64,000 nucleotides of DNA, taken from the NCBI RefSeq assembly GCF_016808335.1, contig NC_053153.1, forward strand, positions 19,665,033 through 19,729,032. Direction: 5' to 3'. A program made the position numbers and the translations under genes. Origin of the DNA: Panicum virgatum (Eukaryota > Streptophyta > Magnoliopsida > Poales > Poaceae). Below are positions 11,139 to 22,696 of this stretch, in pieces. How positions within the stretch are numbered: position 1 is the first letter of the stretch; each line of letters starts with the position of its first letter. The notes under the pieces were generated by a model. The model did not search any database and was not told the DNA's origin. It saw only the letters and a program-made list of their open reading frames with translations.

Positions 11139-12204
11139 CTAAAGGATAGGGTGCGGGAGTAGCTACTCGTACTAAGGGAACAGGGGGATGCAGAAATGTG
11201 AGCGAATGGGACGATCGCCGGCGGCCGGGCAGCGCCGCCGCCGTCGTGTCGCAGCGAATGCGGAGAAGGGAAAAGGAAGGAGGCACCACTAACTACCGAG
11301 TGGACTTCCCTCAAAAAAAAAAAAAAAAAAAAACTACCGAGTGGACTCGGTGGGCCCAGGCCCCAGGGACCTCAACCGGCAGCGCATCAAACATGGGCCG
11401 AGTCAGATGGGCGTTGTTTACTTGCGGCCTGGCCTATTTGCTTTTTTTTTTTGAACTCTGGGCCTCTTTGCTTCACCAATCACCACCACGTCGAATAAAT
11501 GAATACAAAAAAAAACTTGCAGCAGTAGTAACAATTTTTTTTTGCGAGGAAGCAGCAGTAGTAACATGAATGAATATGTATGCTCGTGCACATAGCAGGT
11601 CATGTTAAAAAGGACTGGATTTTAGGGTTTGTATTATTTGTATGTCATATATTCCTTCCGAGGGTGCTATTGTATGAAACATCCTCCTCCCGAGGGTGTC
11701 ACTAGATAAAGATTCAATTTTCAAAAGTGACTTTGGATCACAGCTTGTTTCGGGAACAGAGCACGCAAGCCATTTGTATGAAATACTACAGTGTTTCTCC
11801 AGGTTCATGGATCTTCAGTACACTGTCGTAAATTACCTAATCGAACCATTGAAACACTTCGGTTTTCTATCAAAAAGAATGTTTACCTTCTCCATTCGGA
11901 GGGGCGGTCATGACTATATTAGGTATGTAGTTGATCTGTACAAAAGAATTTGTTGGCCTTGCTGGCTCACACAAAACTAACTTATACTACATCCTTTGTT
12001 TCTGAGAAAATGGTAATTTAAGATCACTGATCGCGCCCCTAACATATTTTTTGTGTGTGTTTTTCTTAGAACTAAACCGGGTCACTGCCTCAAGGTATAA
12101 CCCGTACATGGAGGCTGACTGGCTGGCATAGAGCTACAAATACCGGCTACGCCATCGTCATGGCCATCAGCTCTCTCTTTTGCTTCCAGCATCGTTCTGG
12201 GGCA
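11139..12204. other. Spacer between carrier and ATG9, with an unrecognised ORF
   Basis: It contains the carrier 5' UTR, a run of about 20 A (around 11313-11332) and a TA/GC-mixed spacer. The ORF at 11696-11980 (plus, 94 aa) has protein-like composition in its middle and a GT after the codons near 11921, but I recognise no family. It could be an old exon fragment. The ATG9 3' UTR probably occupies the last part, left of 12205. Confidence 0.35.
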
Positions 12205-15200
12205 TCAGCAAAATGGAAAACTCAGGCCCTCCTCTAGGTCGGGGTCATCATCCATGTACCTTGTCTTGGACAGGTTCTGGGGGCTTGTCCAGCTACTGTT
12301 AGTTCTGTAATCTCTTTGTTCTAGCTCTTTGGTTCCCTCCAACGTGTCGCTGCTGTGATAGCTTGAATGATAACCAGACCGATAATGATTTCCAAAGTTC
12401 GGAGGCTCATGGAAACTGTCTTCTGGACCAGTAGGATGTGCAGTGTTCAGTGCCCAATCGCTGTGCTGGCTGGAACCATGGCCAGATGTGTAGTGATTTG
12501 CAAAGTCTGGAGGCTCAATAAAGCTGTCATGAGTCTCAACAGAACTGTCTTGTGGATACGTTTGGTGTGCAGAGGCCTGGGCCCAGCAAGTGCAGCTTGT
12601 AGACTTTTGTTCCCTGCCCTGGTGGTTGAAGGTGGCACGCTGAAAGAACGCACTTGATGTTGATGCCTCCAAGTGTCTTAGAGCTCTTTCATATATATCA
12701 GAATCCCGGATTTCCTCCTCTTCAATCTCAGTAAATGGCTTGCTCAGAGGTGGCCATATATCCTCCCCTGGTTCATCGGGGTGGTTAGATGATTCCGCAT
12801 TTCTGCCTAAGTGTTCAGAGTGACACGTGTAATACCAGTCCAGAATGTATGGATAAGCTCTTTGATCTGTGTCCAGCAGCCCTAATGGACTAAACTTATA
12901 AATAATCCCATTGCCTGGAAAAACATCTCTGGAAAGCAGCCGATGGAAAATGTTGCTACAACTTGGATCTCTACTACTCAACACAAGCTGTGATTCTTCC
13001 ATTGCTTGAAAAGTATATTTACGAATTTGCTTTTCCTTGAATCTCTGAAGATTGCACAAAAACTGCTTGCCATATGGATTTGGCTGCCATGATGTATATG
13101 CGTTTTGGAAACTGCAAAATAAAATAACATAGCCACTTAAAGCCAACATTCATCAAAGGTAATTTATACTACATTTTTTTCCTTCGAAATAATTTCATAT
13201 ACCAGTTTTTCTTAGATATGTGTCAAATTGTCAATGAGATTACAAGGATTGGGATTTATTTGTATTTGTACTGGATTGGACACAAAGGAAAACTTGGTCA
13301 GTACATAAATAAGAACATTTCACATCTCAGTAACGAAGAAAATCATACAACTCTCGAGGACAAAACTAGTGAGTAGTGACAGATGTTAAGTATCCTCAGT
13401 GCCACAAGTCCACTACATATACAAATAGATCAAAGAATGGGCTGAGCTTGCTTTATTAATTAACATGTAATTCCTCCTACATGTGTTTCATTTCATTTTT
13501 TTGAGAAAAAAATAAACCAATGTCAAATCCAATTTATTCAGGAACTTACAGTTTTCACAAGACTTATCTGCGATAATAACCCCAAAAGAAACAAACTACC
13601 AGGTAAAATGTTATGCCATATATATGGTATTGAAATGAAATGTACCTTAATAATGATTTCTCCATTTTCCCTTGGGAGCTCCTCATATCTTTTACTGAAT
13701 CAAGTGGTGAACCATAGTTTCTATTTCCATGTCTTTGGAAGTCAAACAAACTTAAGCTATTGAGAAAAATAGAATGAAGTTAGGAACCGTGCAAAGTAAC
13801 AACATTAGTAGATCGTAATAAGTAATAGCACAATACAGACACAAACCTGCATACATCTCCCATTCCATCTACATAAACTGTAAATTCCGAAATGAAGCAC
13901 AAAATATCATTGACGCGCTGTAGACCGGGAAAAAAGTAAATCATTATACAACATAATCTAGAAACAAACTTCCGTTGATCTTGCTCAAAACATTACCTTT
14001 GGTAGCACAAATATTAGCAAGTAAGGAGTGATGAAAATCGAGGCCATCTCTTCCAAAAGCATTGTAATGGTATACTGCAATATCAGTTTATAAGCAATAA
14101 GCTACCATTCTAAAAGCAGATATTGTAAATTATACACATGATTTGATAATAATGATCTGATAAACCAAATAAACAATAGTCCATTGCTTACAAATGCAAA
14201 GTACCGAAGTTGGCATTAACTTATTGAGTTCTTTTATTAAAAAAAAACTAAATCGACCACTGAGAGTGTCGAACCCCTTCCAATTCCCAAGTATGGATCC
14301 CAATACCCAAGTAGGCATTACCCCATCACGATGCCTAGGCTCTTGTGGGGCAAGGCAGCATGTACCGATCCCTTTTATTTTTTTCAAGATAAATGTTATA
14401 CCAATCACCGAACATCAAAACTGGGAAAAAATAGAAGGAAAAGGGGGATTGGCCCAACCGAACCCCCATACCCGCAGTACAATAGTACTTATCTACTAAT
14501 CCTGATCTCTCTATGCACTCTCCCTTTCTATCTTGCAGCAGCTGCCTCCCTCCTGCTAACAAGCCAGCTACTCCACCATGCTTCTCAGACAAATCACCAC
14601 CACTGTCCCCAACCACAGAGGCAGAGCTGCACCGGCCACTGTACCGGACCTGGCATCCCTCCCTTCCCACTCACTCATGGCAAAAGGATATAAGAACTAA
14701 ATATGCTAGAATGGCACAGTAACTACAATGAAATGAATCTGAGTTATTTACGATTCAACTGTAAACACTCAGGGAAGTGAATTACCTGAAACAGAGTTTC
14801 AAATTCTTTCCGCACAAGTTCACTGCTCTCTTTACCACGCCATCTTTTTGGCATGTAATGTGTATGTTGGACAACAAGGGTCATAGCTCCTTCTGGGTCA
14901 ATCACTTGAAGCTCATCTGCCACAACTTTCCTACTTACAGTTGCGATGGTTCCAAAAATAACAGTATACCAGAAAAGATTACGTCCGAAAACCTTCATAA
15001 CCCATAAAGAAATGAGATTTTAAAGATAGAAGGTATCGATTGTGTGACATAAAGGATGCAGGGAAAAAAAAACTTACATGGCCCTCAAGGATAGATTCAC
15101 CCAGGAAGCCAAGGATGAGAAGGATTCCAGCCAAGCCACCAGATACAAACGAAACAAATTTTGCAACAATAGATATTAATGGAGTTGGAAACTGTTTTAA

Positions 15201-17292
15201 GTAATTCAAAGAATGAAGAGTGCAATTGTTCATCCTGTGTCTGAAGAAATGTTCAACCTGAAATAGTTAGTAGTGGCATTAGGGACTAACTGGAAAAGAA
15301 CAAAATTAACTAAATATGATCTATGAGCTTTGTTGTGGGCTTATACCCACAAAAAAAGATACTTATTTCTACCTCATTGTACTCACGCAGAATCCATCTT
15401 GATAAATTTGACCATCTTCGAGATGATGCTGTACTGGGGTGATTGTAGAATTCTTCAGCATGTCTCAGAAACATATATACCAATGGGAAGATGACAAGGC
15501 AGGGCGACAGGAAAAGCATTGCAATGCCCATAATTACAAGTCGCTTTTTCAAAACAGATGGGCTTGCTAGGAAGTCTTTTCTGACGCAAAATTTACTGCA
15601 AAAGAAGATGACATGAGGTTTGTGTTGAAGCAGGATCAATAGCCATTAGCCGATGTAAAAAGGTTACAGAAAGTAAGATAACTTTTTAAAATAATAGAAT
15701 CAACAAATAAAGTTGAAAAACTATAGTGGAAGAGAACATTTTAAAGGAAAAGTTATGAGAAAGGTGCTTCATGGATAAGAACGAAAACAGGAACACCATA
15801 CATTTCAGGTAGTAATAGTTGTTTCTGAGATTATTTACAGCTACAAAATTCAGTAAATGAGCAGCAAAGTTTTCTCATCTGTCATCTCAAAAATTTCAGG
15901 TAAACACTATTGTCCCTGCAATGCACATAAACTGAGCGCCACATGGAAGGGGACACAGAGTCACAGACATTTTATTATCATATATCATAAAGGGTTAAGG
16001 GTGCTAAAGTATCATAAAGGCCTCAATTTGTCATTATTGACATAGTCAGTAAACTAACATATGACAAAATCTACTAGGACTGGTGTATTTGCATGGAAAC
16101 AGCATTCCACTATTGACATTGCCAGTAAAATAACATCAAGTTGACACTTGTAAATACATATCCACCACATATTAGTTCTTTTTTCATGTCATAACTCTTA
16201 CTCGTTCTCAAAAACCTGAGTGGCACTGCATATCAGACCATTTGCGAAAACTAACACTAGCCAAATTTTTGACGGAAACCAGAAAAAGGAACACACTTTC
16301 CTTACCTATCGAACATGCTCTGAAAGATGCACCAATTTAATGTCCCCTCCAGCACCTTTGGAAGCATCAGATGGTTTTTCCTTCCATGGACACGAGAGCC
16401 GACAGCTGGACCAACTCCAGGCAGCCAACAGGGAAGTGAAAATGCAATGACGCCTTTATTAACCATCCCAATCAAGTAGTTCTCTTTGCGCATTATTCTC
16501 ATGATGATATCATGCTCTGAAAGATCCTTAACAATGCAAAGTTGTTGCGACTTCTGGAGGAGGACAACCTTCTCAACTACTTTGGGCCATGATATAGTTT
16601 GAATCTTCAGATCTGTTACCTTAAGGCTGCACAAAGAAGTAATAAAAACAAAATGATAAGTCAATTATTTTCTCAAAGAAATGTTTGTGTGGAAGTGGGC
16701 ACATGAAATTGAAATATTACCTGTTATGGTAGAAGTCACGAACATTTAGCGTGCTTCTCAATTTTACAAAGAACTTGACAAAGTTAATAATTCCATAAGT
16801 CGTCAATATAACCATTGATCCGACAGTGATCATCTTCACATATGTGAACGAACTTAATGGGTCATTCTTGATGACATTCATTAGGTCACATGGTTTCTCC
16901 CCTATCTCAAGTGCTTCCACTCCACATTTCAAATGGGCAAGGGCATCCCAATCAACAAACAAGAAGAAAAAACCAATCGTGCATACCATAAATGTAACAT
17001 TAAGGATCTCGATTATCCATTTGGTGATGATGCATCTTAAACCCTTTGCACAGAAATATTCATACAGCCTCTCAAAGAAAATATCCAAGTCAGGAATCAA
17101 CTCAGCCTTTAAGTCCTCCCCATGGAGAAGTCCTGTTGGGCTGTCACAATAAGACCTTGGCAGTCTCCGGTAGTCTGATAACTCTACTTCAGGTGGAATT
17201 TCAGCAAGATGTGTTGAAAGTGCTGATTCTCTTCTCAACGGCCACTTCAATGATCTTATAATATTTTTGCCCTTCAGAAGGAAGGACATCAT
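12205..17292 (-). CDS. ATG9: Autophagy-related protein 9 (lipid scramblase of the autophagosome pathway)
   Basis: Nine coding exons with GT-AG borders and a continuous frame: 16721-17292, 16306-16626, 15373-15595, 15078-15257, 14786-14992, 13997-14074, 13847-13917, 13646-13756 and 12205-13111 (TGA). The product is 889 aa; plant ATG9 is typically about 870. ATG9 is a multispanning membrane protein of Golgi-derived vesicles that seeds phagophores and moves phospholipids between leaflets. A cytosolic N-terminus precedes membrane segments at about 88-114 and 154-178. The conserved core follows, including MRKENYLIGM, the stretch HAEEFYNHPSTASSRRW and HYMPKRWRGKE. The last exon encodes a long, Ser-rich, variable cytosolic tail (589-889). 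The start MMSF agrees with other plant ATG9 proteins. The leader is spliced and contains a uORF. Gene identity is secure. Confidence 0.97.
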
Positions 17293-17336
17293 ATATGGAA
17301 AAGGAACACGAGAAAAGCTGAAGGCTTCCTTGCCAT
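17289..17336 (-). promoter_or_regulatory. uORF in the ATG9 leader, overlapping the start codon by ATGA
   Basis: In the exon that carries the ATG9 start there is an acceptor at 17352-17353, so the exon begins at 17351. The first ATG in it is at 17334-17336 and opens a 15-codon frame (MARKPSAFLVFLFHI). Its TGA (17289-17291) shares bases with the main ATG (17290-17292). Such a stop-start overlap can couple reinitiation to uORF translation. Whether it is translated is not shown by sequence. Confidence 0.6.
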
Positions 17337-17350
17337 GTCACGGCTGATCA

Positions 17351-18130
17351 CCTGGAAGGTAAAGTTTATGTTTTTGTTTTAAGTGACTCTGCAAGACGCA
17401 TTCTGATTAAAACGCCCAACAAGAAAGTACCGGCTTCTTAAACAAGAAGAAAAACATCCACTCCCATCCAACACAAAACATAGTAAGGAAAAAAAAATCT
17501 ATTCTCATCCAACAGAACATAAATACATGAATGTTTCAAAAACTAAGCTTTTGCACTTCCTGTCCAGGAAGGATAGCAAAACTAAGTATTACTAGTTGAA
17601 TTTGTTTTCTAATAATTTTGGAATCAAGACCCAATTATAGAAAATGTAAGCCCCTTCTGCTTCAAGCACTAACTATCAAGTGTAAACTAGGCTTACTCTG
17701 TCCAAGTCCACAACACGGGGGGACCCAATAACTGTTGCAAAAAGATCGAATTGAGCATGTAAAATCATGGTCAGATCCGAAAACAAACACCACTGTTGCA
17801 AAAAGATCGAATTTAGTAGGTAAAATCATGGTCAGATCCGAAAACAAATACCTTACGTTAGGGATTTGGGTGTTTGATTTCGTGCAGCGGGATGGGAAGG
17901 GAAGGGAAGGGAATAGGCAGGCATACCCTTGTCGGATGTTCGTAGGGTGCAGCCGCACCAGCTGGACTCGAGCTGCAGTTGGGCAGGGGAGCGTGGAGGA
18001 CTGGAGGGCGCCGCACGGGTCGACAGCGTCGAGAGCGGCGTCTGGGGTAGCAAAGGGAGGAGATGGAATCTCGGGGAGGAAGAAAAACATGCAAATCCAA
18101 TCCTGCAAGGCCCTGGGGCGGTGGGGTTCA
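17351..18130 (-). promoter_or_regulatory. ATG9 5' leader: non-coding exon, leader intron and proximal promoter
   Basis: On the minus strand a donor GTAAG|GTATTTG ends a leader exon at 17852, and the acceptor TTCCAG|G opens the start-codon exon at 17351. The leader intron is therefore about 500 bp. The leader exon (17852 to roughly 18130) is GC-rich with GGGAA repeats in the genomic plus strand. The transcription start is not determinable here. Confidence 0.6.
17731..17852. repeat. Two-copy 61-bp tandem repeat containing the ATG9 leader splice donor
   Basis: Units at 17731-17791 and 17792-17852. The repeat edge coincides with the leader exon donor, and the other unit carries a GGTGTTTG version that could act as an alternative or decoy donor. 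Identical to 1529-1650. Confidence 0.85.
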
Positions 18131-18179
18131 TAGGTCGGTTACTGCAAAGTAAGCTTTGAAAATTTTCCGTATCCGATAA

Positions 18180-18523
18180 CGGTGTGTTTAGTTCATTTTC
18201 CATTTTGCGTTTTTGCGTTTTGCAATGGAATCTTCAATATTTAAAGTATTAAATATAGATTAATCACAAAACTAATTACAAATCTTGTATGTAAACTACG
18301 AGACGAATCTAACGAGCCTAATTAGAGGAGCATTAGAGCAGGTTTACTGTAGTATTAATGTAGCAATTTAGTGTCTAATCACGCCCTAATTAGCCTCATT
18401 AGATTCGTCTCGCGATTTAAAGTACATTTATATAATGCGATTTATTTTTTAATTACATTTAGTACATCATGCAAGCGATTTACAAAATTTTTGCGTTTTA
18501 TCTTTTGGGATTTAAACACGGCC
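18180..18523. mobile_element. PIF/Harbinger (Tourist-like) MITE upstream of ATG9
   Basis: Second copy of the element at 1978-2321, with the same ends and TAA duplications (18177-18179, 18524-18526). It lies within about 50-350 bp of the putative ATG9 leader exon and so may form part of the promoter. Confidence 0.8.
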
Positions 18524-18800
18524 TAAGGACACAAATTTGGGTACATATCCAAATACGTATTGAAAGGTTTAATGATACGGCTTAAATTAATTATCAGTGG
18601 TACTTATATTTCTCGATCTACTATCAGTCTCACTTCCGCTCTTAACTTCTTGTTTAATTTTCCAAATCCCCTTCTTGATATAGGTGGTAACATTAAATCC
18701 GAATAGTGCTACGAACCAGCTTAGCGATGTTTGATTGTTTGTTATTCCTTTATGTACTAAAAGACTACTTAAATGCATTGATGTTTATCTTCTCTATGAA

Positions 18801-18915
18801 GGGCCAGTTTAGTTCGTATAAGTTGTGTAAAAAGTGTGAAAAAATTTCACACTGAGAAGCGTGCCCAGTAAGAGGGGCACAGTTGTCAGTGTGAAATTTT
18901 TTATGCAAACAGGAT
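18801..18915. mobile_element. Hairpin MITE-like element, right breakpoint of the duplication
   Basis: It starts GGGCCAGTTTAG and ends near CAAACAGGATCT, an imperfect inverted pair. Its core is a long hairpin. The arm at about 18836-18866 pairs with 18874-18902 with only a few mismatches, with a loop around GTAAGA. The duplication endpoint (18892) lies in the right arm. This is the intact version; the copy at 2599 is cut. Confidence 0.6.
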
Positions 18916-19817
18916 CTAAGATCTGTTATGTTTATTATTTAAGAAGTAATAATAAGTTAAAAACTATCAAACCTCATATGAATATTTACATTGGTGTAAT
19001 ATTGTTTATTTATATTTAAAAAATGCTGAAACATATCGGTGTATCAGGTATTTTTCTAGATTTCATGTATCCATGTATCTATATCCGTCAGATACTGATA
19101 CACATATCCATATCCGTGTAGCATAGAAGAAAACTACAGCAGACGCCGTCGCACAGGCCGATTTAACTGATTTTGTGGGATCGAGGAATAATCGTCCCAC
19201 CACGTCAATCAGCATGGCCTGTTGATGTCGTCTATATATCTCCACCCCGCGCTGCTATTGCTTGTCATGGTAGTCTTGTATCTGCTGACTTTGGGGAAAA
19301 GAAAAAATAGAAAAAATAGATTAAACATTTTTCAAAATAAAAATAAAATCATGTAATAGAATAACATATCTTTAGGAATAAAATTAAAAATGTATGTACA
19401 CCCATTTGAATAATCATGCGTCCACCACTGGTCCACAAAGCATCAACTCAACTCTAAGTCAAAACAGTATTAGTTTATTTTCGAGATTGTGTTCGAAGTC
19501 AAAACTTAGCAGCTTAAAACAAATAAAAACCATTCCAAATACTGCCGACAAATCCATAAATACATGTAATTGGGCTGGGCCCGAGTACAAATAAGCTTAC
19601 ATTAGGGTTTGGGATGCTCGGTTTCGCACGGCAAGAAGGGAAGGGAAGAGAAGGGAAGGAGCTCACGTACTTTGTGGATGCTCGTCGCTGGCGAAGTGCC
19701 CGGCAAAGACCTAGCGAAGGTCGGCGCCGCTCGCCCAGTCGTGCCTTGGGCCGTAGCCCGCAGGGGGAGGGGGAGAGGGAGGAGGGCTACGGGAGGTGAA
19801 CGGGACTACGGGAACTA
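18893..19817. other. Spacer with an ATG9-leader-like relic
   Basis: AT-rich spacer. At about 19592-19700 a stretch resembles the ATG9 leader exon region at 17848-17950: CTTAC, then TTAGGGTTTGGG, a GGGAAGGGAAG run and GGATGCTCGT in the same order. It also holds a telo-box-like ATTAGGGTTT and TGGGCTGGGCCC just upstream. No open gene follows it. Confidence 0.35.
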
Positions 19818-20074
19818 CTCCCTCCTTCCCCGTTTATAAGGCATACACGTATATCAAGATTCAAACCTTTTCATCTTTGACCAATAATTTGACTATTAAA
19901 TTTTTATTTTTATAATGCAAATTTCATATGATTGGATTCATAATCAAATATAGTTTACAATAATTATAAGTTTATAATCAAAAGTGATATAATATATGAT
20001 AAATAAATGGTCAAAGTGTTGTTTAGAAGACCGTGTCATGTTCCACCATGCCTTATAAATGGGGAAGGAGGGAG
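19818..20074. mobile_element. Stowaway MITE
   Basis: A 257-bp element with ends CTCCCTCCTTCCCCGTTTAT on the left and CTCCCTCCTTCCCCATTTAT from the right, flanked by TA at 19816-19817 and 20075-20076. AT-rich and non-coding. Confidence 0.9.
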
Positions 20075-20325
20075 TAGAAGAGAAGAAATAAAAAAAATAG
20101 ATTTATAACTGACCTATTTTATTTGCGTCTGTCACATTTTTAGAGCGTCGGATCGTCATTGGATGGCTGCGATCCGATTAATGCGTAACGTAAAATAAAA
20201 GAAATATTGTTATTTCTTGAGCTACAAAGTTTGCCATGCAAATCTTTGTTTAGAATTTTTTTATAGGAAGGGCTACAAAGTTTTTTCCCTTCGAAATTAC
20301 ACCCAAAAAAAATAATGTTTATTAA

Positions 20326-21888
20326 TCTATATATATACTACACTAAGGCCTTCCACAATGTGTAGCTTTACTAGTGATGCTTGAAACATCGTATCACAAT
20401 TGATCCTATTTCGCTTGGAACATTGCAGTGTGCGGCATCGCTCTCTGCCTACATCTGGAACACAAAATAGAATTGAAAATTCCAAACTCATCTCTTCTCT
20501 CCTTCCCTCCAAACGTATGCACTATATTTTAATAAGCAAGCATCGATGCACGTTTTTGTGCCGAAGCTAGAAAAAAATTATCAGGCACCGGGTGCTGCAG
20601 TGTTGAAGCATGGGTAGAAGTGATGCCTAAAATCCAAAAAGTACTTTCAAGCATCACTTTAGCGGTACACGTGGAGGGCCTAATGTGCCAAGATTTGGAG
20701 CATCCTCATGAGTCGTGGCCCCATCTGGGGCCACACACTGTTCATGAAGGGTCCACGTGGGACTTGTGTACTGTCTAGATGGGACGTGGGTCCTGTGTAC
20801 TGTTTAAGTAGGACCCACATAGGCCCGCAGGAATAGTACATGGGTCCCATGTGGGACCAACATATTATTTAATTGACCCGCGCAGAAAATATATTTAATT
20901 ATTTTCTATATACGAAAAAAATAAAAAGATCATGTATACTACGCTCATATGTGGTAGCTCTACTATTTATTAGATTTTGTTTCCACTTTGTAAACTTGCA
21001 AAATATAATTGAATCATCCATTCATTTTTAATATTATCTTTCCCCTACCAAAATCAATAATTAGTGTAAGTCAATCCATCAACTATATCTACTAACATAA
21101 AGAAAATGAATTCCTACATTACTGTTTATGTAGGGCCCATGTGCGACCCACGTATTATTCAGGTGGTACCCACATAATATTCAGTTGAATCCACCCACAA
21201 AATATATTTAACTATTTTTTACATATGAAAATATTAACCAGACTTCATAAATTACGTTCAGATGTGGTAGCTCTACTACTTATTGGATTTTGTTTTCACC
21301 ATTCATTCATTGCCAATCTTATATTTTTTACCTATCAAAATCAATAATTAGTATAAGTCAATCCATCAACTATACCTACTAACATAAAAATGAATTTCTA
21401 CATGTACTGTTTATACATTATCCACATGTGATCCGCGTATTATTCAGGTGGGACCCACATGGGGTCCGCGTGCTATTCAGTGGTACCCACGTAGTATTTA
21501 GTTGGGATCCATACACAAAATATATTTATTTATTTTCTACATATGAAAATAATAACCACACTTCATATACTATGTTTACATGTGGTAGTCCATTGATTGC
21601 TATTCTTATCTTTTTTCCAACCAAAACCAATAATTAATGTAAAACAATCCATCAACTATACCTACTAATGTAACAAAATGAATTCCTAAAAAAACTATAT
21701 GTACATCTAGCACGCTCTCAGACTTCAAACTACTGCACCAATCTACTGTAACTTTCAAATTTCATTCAATACATCAACACGATGTTGCTTTAAATATAAT
21801 ATACAATATAGTATACGATAACATTTTTTAGTATTGCTTTACATCAAACCTGTTGGTACAAGCGCGCATCGCGCCCCAACCTGTCTAG
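20326..21888 (+). mobile_element. Non-autonomous Helitron
   Basis: The 5' end is TCTATATATATACTAC preceded by A (20325). The 3' end is CTAG (21885-21888) followed by T (21889), with a GC hairpin (GCGCG-CAT-CGCGC) about 10 bp before it. These match the A^T insertion preference and termini of plant Helitrons. There is no Rep/helicase gene. About 1 kb of the interior is tandem repeats. Confidence 0.65.
20700..21720. repeat. Tandem repeat, about 315-bp period, roughly three units
   Basis: The landmark AATATATTTA(A/T)(C/T)TATTTT occurs near 20888, 21200 and 21517. Each is followed by ATGTGGTAG and by a block containing CAATAATTA and CAATCCATCAACTATA. Each unit also has the GGGACCCACAT type of block. 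Units have diverged by substitutions and short indels. The array lies inside the Helitron. Confidence 0.75.
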
Positions 21889-22250
21889 TCTACCTGAATT
21901 TGCAAATAGAACATGTATTTTTGGTAATATAATCAATGTAACATTACTTCTTAAATATTGGAAAGCTGGGACACTTTTCCGGTTAGCACCCTTCTGCCCA
22001 CATACTCTGCAGTGTGCAACTAAATACAACATAGAAAATATTAGAAAAAACTGAATCACGCCATTTGAGAAATTTCAATTGTTAAAAAAAGAAACAGCAA
22101 ACATCCACTACAAGAGCCATCTAACTAAGTCAGTTAGAGGTCCTTTCGCTACCCACCATTCTTAAGGGATGTTGAATGGAATCACAGCGCACACTAACAT
22201 GGTGGAAGAAATTTCCAAATTAAAAGGGAAAAACAAAAAAAGGACTAAAA
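21889..22250. other. Spacer at the 3' side of the WAT1-related pseudogene
   Basis: AT-rich. Probably part of the old 3' UTR of the pseudogene. No gene seen. Confidence 0.4.
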
Positions 22251-22696
22251 CTAAATTCCCGCGGAATAATTAAAACAAGATGCAAAAAGTTCATTACAGA
22301 ACTCCATGCTGCAACTGCAACTCATGCCCGCCCTGTTCTCCATTTGAGGTGGCCTGCTTCTCATCAGCCTTCTGCCCTGCCGCAGCTCGCTGCAGCTCCT
22401 TTCCTTCCCCCATAGAAACGTATAGACCCCCAAGATGACGAGCAACGTACCCAGTATGCTGCTGCAGATCATGGAAGCAAGCAGCCAGGCATCAGCATCA
22501 GAGTATGCAACATTTACAGTGACATTTGCTGCATTTGCTACAGTGCATATCACACAGCTATGAAGAAATCGGGTTGATACATCTCTCTGCTCAGCAACAA
22601 GACTCTCACCTCCCTAAGAAGATACTGGTGCCAAGCAACACCGCGTCCATCACCTCTATGGCGACCATCGCCAATGACTTGAACATGGGCGGGTAG

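Larger units (their letters stand above)
2691..18892. repeat. Complete second unit of the 16.2-kb tandem duplication
   Basis: The unit begins in mid-exon of an FPA-like gene and ends inside a hairpin-forming MITE-like element. It contains the FPA-like 3' exons, two Stowaway MITEs, an NHL gene, a BAC1-type carrier gene and a complete ATG9 with its leader. Its last 2,690 bp equal the start of the window. The join at 2690/2691 is the tandem junction, and 18892/18893 is the right edge of the duplicated tract. The model predicts an intact FPA-like gene about 13.5 kb left of the window. Confidence 0.85.
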
